64,000 bases of DNA from Megalonaias nervosa. Lineage: Eukaryota > Mollusca > Bivalvia > Unionida > Unionidae. The DNA is taken from assembly GCA_016617855.1 (NCBI GenBank), contig JAECUM010093655.1, positions 1 to 64,000 of the forward strand. The letters run 5' to 3'. Under the pieces are notes generated by a model. It was not told the origin of the DNA, made no database searches, and worked only from the letters and a program-made list of their open reading frames with translations. Below, one piece after another: positions 59,686 to 64,000 of this stretch; within the stretch, counting starts at the first letter, position 1, and every line of letters begins with the position of its first letter. A program made the position numbers and the translations under genes.

Positions 59686-60007
59686 AATGTTAGGATTTCA
59701 GACTGAATTAGTATTATCTTGGGTTTAGTTAATATGGAAAATAGGTGATTGCTTACCAAAGGTTTATTATTAAAGTCAATTAGCTGACATAATCTTCAAA
59801 AAGTGGCTGTTTAAGACAGTTGATTGCTTAATATAAGTGTTCTTTAAGGCAAGTTTGGCTGTATTTCATTTGAATTCTTTCAGATAACAGTCTGCTGTTT
59901 GAATTCAGTGAAAACTCTTCCCTTGATAAAATGTCAGAGATAACTTTTGGAAAAAGTTCCCATTATTGCATTTGTCATGCACACATCAAAATCTATTAAG
60001 CACAGCA

Positions 60008-60222
60008 TGTATACTCACTTATAAGTGAAGTCCAACTGCAGACTTCATAGACCTAGATCAGCCATCTTATAATGAACTAGCAGATTTAGGTCTATGTAGT
60101 TTACTAAGATCTGAACAAGCATTATAGATTTTGATCTGGTGGCAGCACATTTTGCAATGGCAGGTCAGGGTTTTGGTGGTGTTTGCAGTTGGATTTGATT
60201 TATAAGCAAGTACATATGGTAG
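60008..60222. mobile_element. M1 double-hairpin MITE, copy 9
   Basis: TATACTCACTTATAAGTGAA, GTCCAACTGCAGACTTCATA at the left and TTTGCAGTTGGATTTGATTT, ATAAGCAAGTACATATGGTA at the right. The first hairpin is GACCTAGATCAGCCATCTTA ... GCAGATTTAGGTC. Confidence 0.75.
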
Positions 60223-60535
60223 ATCAGGCTTGCAAGACTTCTGATTTTCTTTTAAAATCATGAGACAATAGATACATTGTGCTGTGGTCAGGTAAATTTA
60301 GCAATGATAAAACAGGAACAAAATTATTAGATAAACACAGCATAGCATCAAGAAGTTTAACTATAGGAGAAGGAAGTCATGTATTTTCTCCTAATTTAGG
60401 ATAATGTTTGTATAAATAAAAAAGGACTTGGATACTGTATATACATTTTTTAGAATTAAAATTTTGTGAATAAAGCAAGGCAGTGAATTTGTGAAATGTT
60501 TAGCAACAAGTGACGCAGTATGCAGTAAGTGTATG

Positions 60536-60843
60536 TGCGTGTGTTTTGGATTTTAACAATTTTGCAGTCATATCACTACGATGTCTGCATTGTGGCATTT
60601 TATAGTGATGTCTAGCACTGGGCATCATGCCGCACACATGTAGCATCATGTCCCACCCAGTCACATGATCCTGACATCAGGTTGACCAGTCCTAACTCTG
60701 ACCTCTTAATGCTTAGCGTCTAGCGAGGCAGCTGTTGGCACGATTTTTATAAGTCTTTGGTATGACTCAGCTGGGGTTCGAACCCACGACCTCCTGCATC
60801 TGAGGCGGACGCTTTAACCAGTAGGCCACCGGAGCAGTCCAGT
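60536..60843 (-). mobile_element. tRNA-derived SINE, family A (full length, minus strand)
   Basis: On the minus strand it starts GGACTGCTCCGGTGGCCTAC, has B box GGGTTCGAACCCC (the canonical GGTTCGAAC core, 60774-60787), and ends 'gcaaaattgttaaaatccaaaacacacgcacatac'. It is the best-preserved family A copy. Confidence 0.85.
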
Positions 60844-60849
60844 ATGTAG

Positions 60850-61340
60850 TAAATTTGCAAAATTTAATGATGCTAAGGCATGATTTGTTGGAATATAATA
60901 AGTACTGAATTATGAGCAACTTTTAATCTTTGTTGATATTTACTAATTTTTTTTCATGCATAATGAATTTGGTAAATATTAAAGAAGAATGATAACGGTC
61001 CTACCAGAGGTTAAAATCTTGCAGCTATCCAGCTGGTGAATATTTGAAAACTAATTTTTTGATTAGAAATAAAAGTTATACATTTATGGGCTTTGAATGC
61101 TTTTTGAACAAAATCCAAACACAGTGTGGTGTGGCAAAACACCTGGAATTACTACTTCACATAGAGGAAAACCTTCATTGTGACCATTCCCAGATATAGA
61201 TCACTTTCAAAAAGCAGCCATGTTGGTCAAGTATCAGTGCAAAGGACTAGAGCATACTTGTCCCCCAAAATGAGACCCCCTCCAAACTTAGGCCACATTT
61301 TTCTACTCTGATCAATGGTCTTAATTGGGAGCTTTTGCTG
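60850..61340. other. Intron sequence, nothing supported
   Basis: AT-rich, with no array or exon. Confidence 0.45.
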
Positions 61341-61344
61341 TATT

Positions 61345-61346
61345 TT

Positions 61347-61408
<62 letters not shown>

Positions 61409-61485
61409 ATATATATATATATATACATACACACACACATTATTATTGTATAAATTATGTCTGTATTTATGTATGTATGTGTGTT

Positions 61486-61562
<77 letters not shown>
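61345..61562. repeat. Compound (GT)n, (TA)n, (GT)n, (TA)n microsatellite
   Basis: GT at about 61352-61399, TA at 61407-61425, a short AC run to 61439, GT near 61479-61500, then 62 bases of TA at 61501-61562. Frames across it encode Cys/Val and Tyr/Ile runs only. Confidence 0.95.
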
Positions 61563-61564
<2 letters not shown>

Positions 61565-61814
61565 TTGCCTTAGCTACACCTACATATAACAGATATCTGC
61601 TCATAATGGAGATTTTTGGATCCTTAATTTCTTTGAAGGGCACCTGTCAACAAAGAATAATTTGATGTCCCTAGTGTATCCTTTATAGACAGGTTTTACT
61701 ATACACACACTGAGACACAATATTTCCTGTTGTCTATTTACTAATGAATTTGTTGTATAAGTAGGAAGATAAATACTTGGTACACTTAACTTGAATTTTT
61801 ACAATGGAATAAAA

Positions 61815-62620
61815 TGATTGGCTTTTAGCTCTGCTGGTCATAGATCTATAGAGGTTATGGGACGGTGTGTTGTCCATCACAAGATCCTTATTTCTGCTAC
61901 TGAATGGCAGATTGTCATAAAACTTGACATTCACACTCATTCCACAATCTAGTTGGTCTTAAAATGGTGTCACTTGGACTGCAGAAGTTGCCATTTTGAA
62001 AATCTCTTCTTACCATTATTCACCCTGAATGCAGGGTCTTCTCAACATAGGGGTTTTCACTAAGACTTGTGATGTCTAGTTGCTTCTAAGTAAACTTGGT
62101 GTTGATGTTAACTATGGCTGCCATGCAACAATGGCTGCCATGCAGTCTTGAAAATCTTGTTATTGCTACTCGTCTTGAATAGTAACATGAGGTTTTCAGC
62201 AGAGAATTCAGAATAAAAATGTCTAATATGGCCACCACAGTGGCCAGCTTGAAAATCATATTGTTACTTCTCTTGAATGGATGGTCATATCAACATGGGG
62301 TTTTGATTAAAAGACTTCTTATATTGTCTAGTTGGACATAAATAAAAAATGGTGTTGATCTGAGTTCCAATATGGTCACCACAACAGCCATCTTGAAAGT
62401 CTTGTTATTGATATTCCTCCAGAACTAAACGTCAGATCGACATGTGGATTTTTCACAAGCAGACTTCTTATGATGTCTAGTTGCTCTTAAATAAAAATAG
62501 TTCTGATCTGATCTCCAATATGACTGCCACAATGGTCATCTTGAAAATCTTATTATGGTGACTTCTCATTATTGTCCTTTCACTAATATTCTTATGATAT
62601 CTAGTTGATCGTACTTCCTG
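61815..62620 (+). repeat. Degenerate ~150-bp repeat, family R2 (copy 2)
   Basis: Begins TTTAGCTCTGCTGGTCATAG, 'gaggttatgggacggtgtgttgtcc'. Units then carry 'tcttgttattg.tact', 'tcaacatggggttttcac', GATGTCTAGTTG and 'tccaatatggccaccacagtggcc'. Related to 8168-8870. Confidence 0.55.
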
Positions 62621-63264
62621 TGTTACCCCTGTTCATCCATCCATCCATCCATATATCTTTCTGTCACACCTATGTTACGTTTTGCATTTGGGTCATTTCA
62701 GGCACTGTGGAGGGGCATCCAAGTTCCATGAGCACATTTCTTGTCTGAATGCTTTATTGAAAGTCACTAATTTAGACAAATATCCCAAAATCGTTTACAT
62801 GAATAGCAATAATACTAAGGATAGGGCTTTTTGTTGTTATCCAAGTTTTGAGAGGATAATTGATTTAAAAATGTAATTGTATTAAATTTCAGAAAGGTTA
62901 CATTATCTCTTTATTATTTTATCATAATTTGTTCCGGCTAACTGGCTGATGGTTTTGAAATTATTTTCTGGCATGCAGGTTCTGTCTAATCTTATACTCA
63001 TCAACAGAATTTTGTATTACTGTATGACTACTGATTGTTTACAAAAGGTGTAATTTATGCACATTGTCGTACTGTGATAAGCATTCAAGACTTGGAATTG
63101 TTTGCTTTATATTGGACTGTGATCAGGTACCTAGAGTCATTTCAGTGCGTATTGTGTTGAAGCTATGAACAGCTTACAAAAGCTTCAGTATTGTCAGATC
63201 TTTAAATCTTACATTACCCAACAACATACGACATTGTAGACAATCAAACTTTGAGTGTTTAAAG

Positions 63265-63322
63265 ATGGCTGTGCGGATTTTGTCTGGAACTTCGAAGTAC
63301 AGTGGTGGATATGAGATAGCTG
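63265..63322 (+). CDS. Candidate alternative first coding exon
   Basis: AAAG-ATG-G is an excellent start context. The frame reads MAVRILSGTSKYSGGYEIA and one more base up to a good donor GCTG|GTAGGT, phase 1, the phase of the other exons in this gene. A TATA-like GCTTTATATTGG lies about 150 bp upstream. Read instead as an internal exon, the frame is open back to an AG at 63171-63172 in phase 1, but without a pyrimidine tract. Short length makes chance possible. Confidence 0.3.
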
Positions 63323-63660
63323 GTAGGTTGAGTAACATTTCCTTTTTTGGGTCACGAAACTAGTATTCTTTAGCAGTTGTTGTTGTTTTTGTTTGTTTCA
63401 CAGTTGTTTTCATTTTTGGTTTCCTATCCCTGTAGAGGGATTTTCTAGGGTGGTTGAGTTTTGGCCTGAGCCCATTCATTTAAACAAATAGTTTTTTTTT
63501 CGTAAGAAAATTACTAAAATTTGGAATTATGCATGATTATAAAGTAATGTTTATTTGGACAGGGGTCAGTTTTTGGTCTCTGGGACTAAATAAAAATACC
63601 TTCTTGAAACAGTCCTACTTGGTGTTAGTCTACAAATTTCATGTTGAGTTGAACTTACAT

Positions 63661-63876
63661 GTAAGAGTAACTTTTTGGGTTAATGAAAAACAAACTGACC
63701 ACACAATGAACTATGTAAGAGTAACTCTTTGGGTTAATAAAAAACAGACTGACCACACATTGAACTATGTAAGAGTAACTCTTTGGGCAAATAAAAAACA
63801 AACTGACCACACAATGAACTATGTAAGAGTAACTCTTTGGGTTAATAAAAAACAAACTGACCACACAATGAACTAT
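63661..63876. repeat. 54-bp tandem repeat, exactly 4 units
   Basis: GTAAGAGTAACTCTTTGGGT, TAATAAAAAACAAACTGACC, ACACAATGAACTAT starts at 63661, 63715, 63769 and 63823. The + strand frame reads an 18-residue unit (VRVTLWVNKKQTDHTMNY) four times within a 125-codon frame from 63529. The minus strand is also open. With no splice context or domain I treat it as a repeat. Confidence 0.9.
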
Positions 63877-64000
63877 TTGTTTTTGCTTAACTGTATGGAA
63901 TTATGATATCTTTATTTTATAATTATATTTTGTATATATCTCTGGAAAGATTTATTTTGATAGTAATAATTATGTTTCTAGGTTTGAAATTATTATTATT

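Noticed and set aside
60774..60843. tRNA gene with a perfect GGTTCGAAC B box on the minus strand
   Set aside because: It is the head of a full-length family A SINE, with the same body as two other copies.

Overview
This window is AT-rich eukaryotic nuclear DNA with a very low density of coding sequence. It looks like lophotrochozoan, most probably bivalve mollusc, DNA. The grounds are very large introns, many tRNA-headed SINEs with B-box ends, abundant palindromic MITEs, long (TA)n tracts, and degenerate repeats of the GGTCAAGGTCA and 'tatggctgccat' kinds that I associate with bivalve introns. The species is an inference and nothing here proves it.

Only one gene is well supported, on the + strand. 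Its clearest exon (16455-16874) encodes a complete doublecortin (DCX) microtubule-binding domain and ends at a good GTACGT donor in phase 1. Further exons that fit this phase are a 33-bp microexon (40109-40141) and a 213-bp exon (56861-57073), both phase 1-1. A possible alternative first exon (63265-63322) also ends in phase 1, and a weaker possible terminal exon lies at 46653-46741. The protein is a DCX-family member: DCX/DCLK, or the invertebrate DCX-EMAP type that joins DCX domains to HELP/WD40 repeats. No kinase or WD40 exon is visible, so the subfamily stays open. The gene would run out of the right edge with introns of about 23 kb and 17 kb. A TATA-like and GC-richer patch near 420-620 could be an upstream promoter, but the support is weak.

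The rest is intron or flank built from repeats. (1) Minisatellites: 9.6 kb (~33 bp), 15.0 kb (25 bp), 17.0 kb (~39 bp in a 155-bp higher-order unit), 22.15 kb (~45 bp with a POU octamer and a 12-bp palindrome), 24.1 kb, 25.9-27.6 kb (40 bp, ~41 copies), 28.6 kb (51-53 bp), 31.5 kb (exactly 50 bp, 8 copies), 51.3 kb (with TCAAGGTCA), 55.3 kb (26 bp), 57.6-59.4 kb (79 bp, ~23 copies), 59.5 kb (59 bp x3) and 63.66 kb (54 bp x4). (2) At least three MITE-like families: M1, a double-hairpin element with nine copies; M2, whose interior is homologous to the 79-bp satellite; and M3, with CTGATTAAAATCAG termini, one copy split by a SINE. (3) At least three tRNA-derived SINE families (A, B, C). (4) Decayed autonomous elements: a hAT-type transposase relic (20.9-22.1 kb, minus) and a Penelope-like GIY-YIG relic (8.9 kb, plus), with a hammerhead-core-like motif at 3.82 kb. 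(5) Nine (TA)n arrays longer than 40 bp plus (CT)n, (AC)n, (GT)n, (ATT)n, (TAA)n, (GAT)n and (AAAT)n tracts.

Most long open frames lie inside these arrays and are open only because the repeat unit lacks stops; they are not annotated as genes. No CRISPR, operon, rRNA or genuine stand-alone tRNA gene was found. I found no strong case for a new multi-gene system. The most interesting signals are the satellite apparently born from a MITE, the double-hairpin MITE family, and the arrays carrying transcription-factor-like sites inside the introns of a DCX gene.
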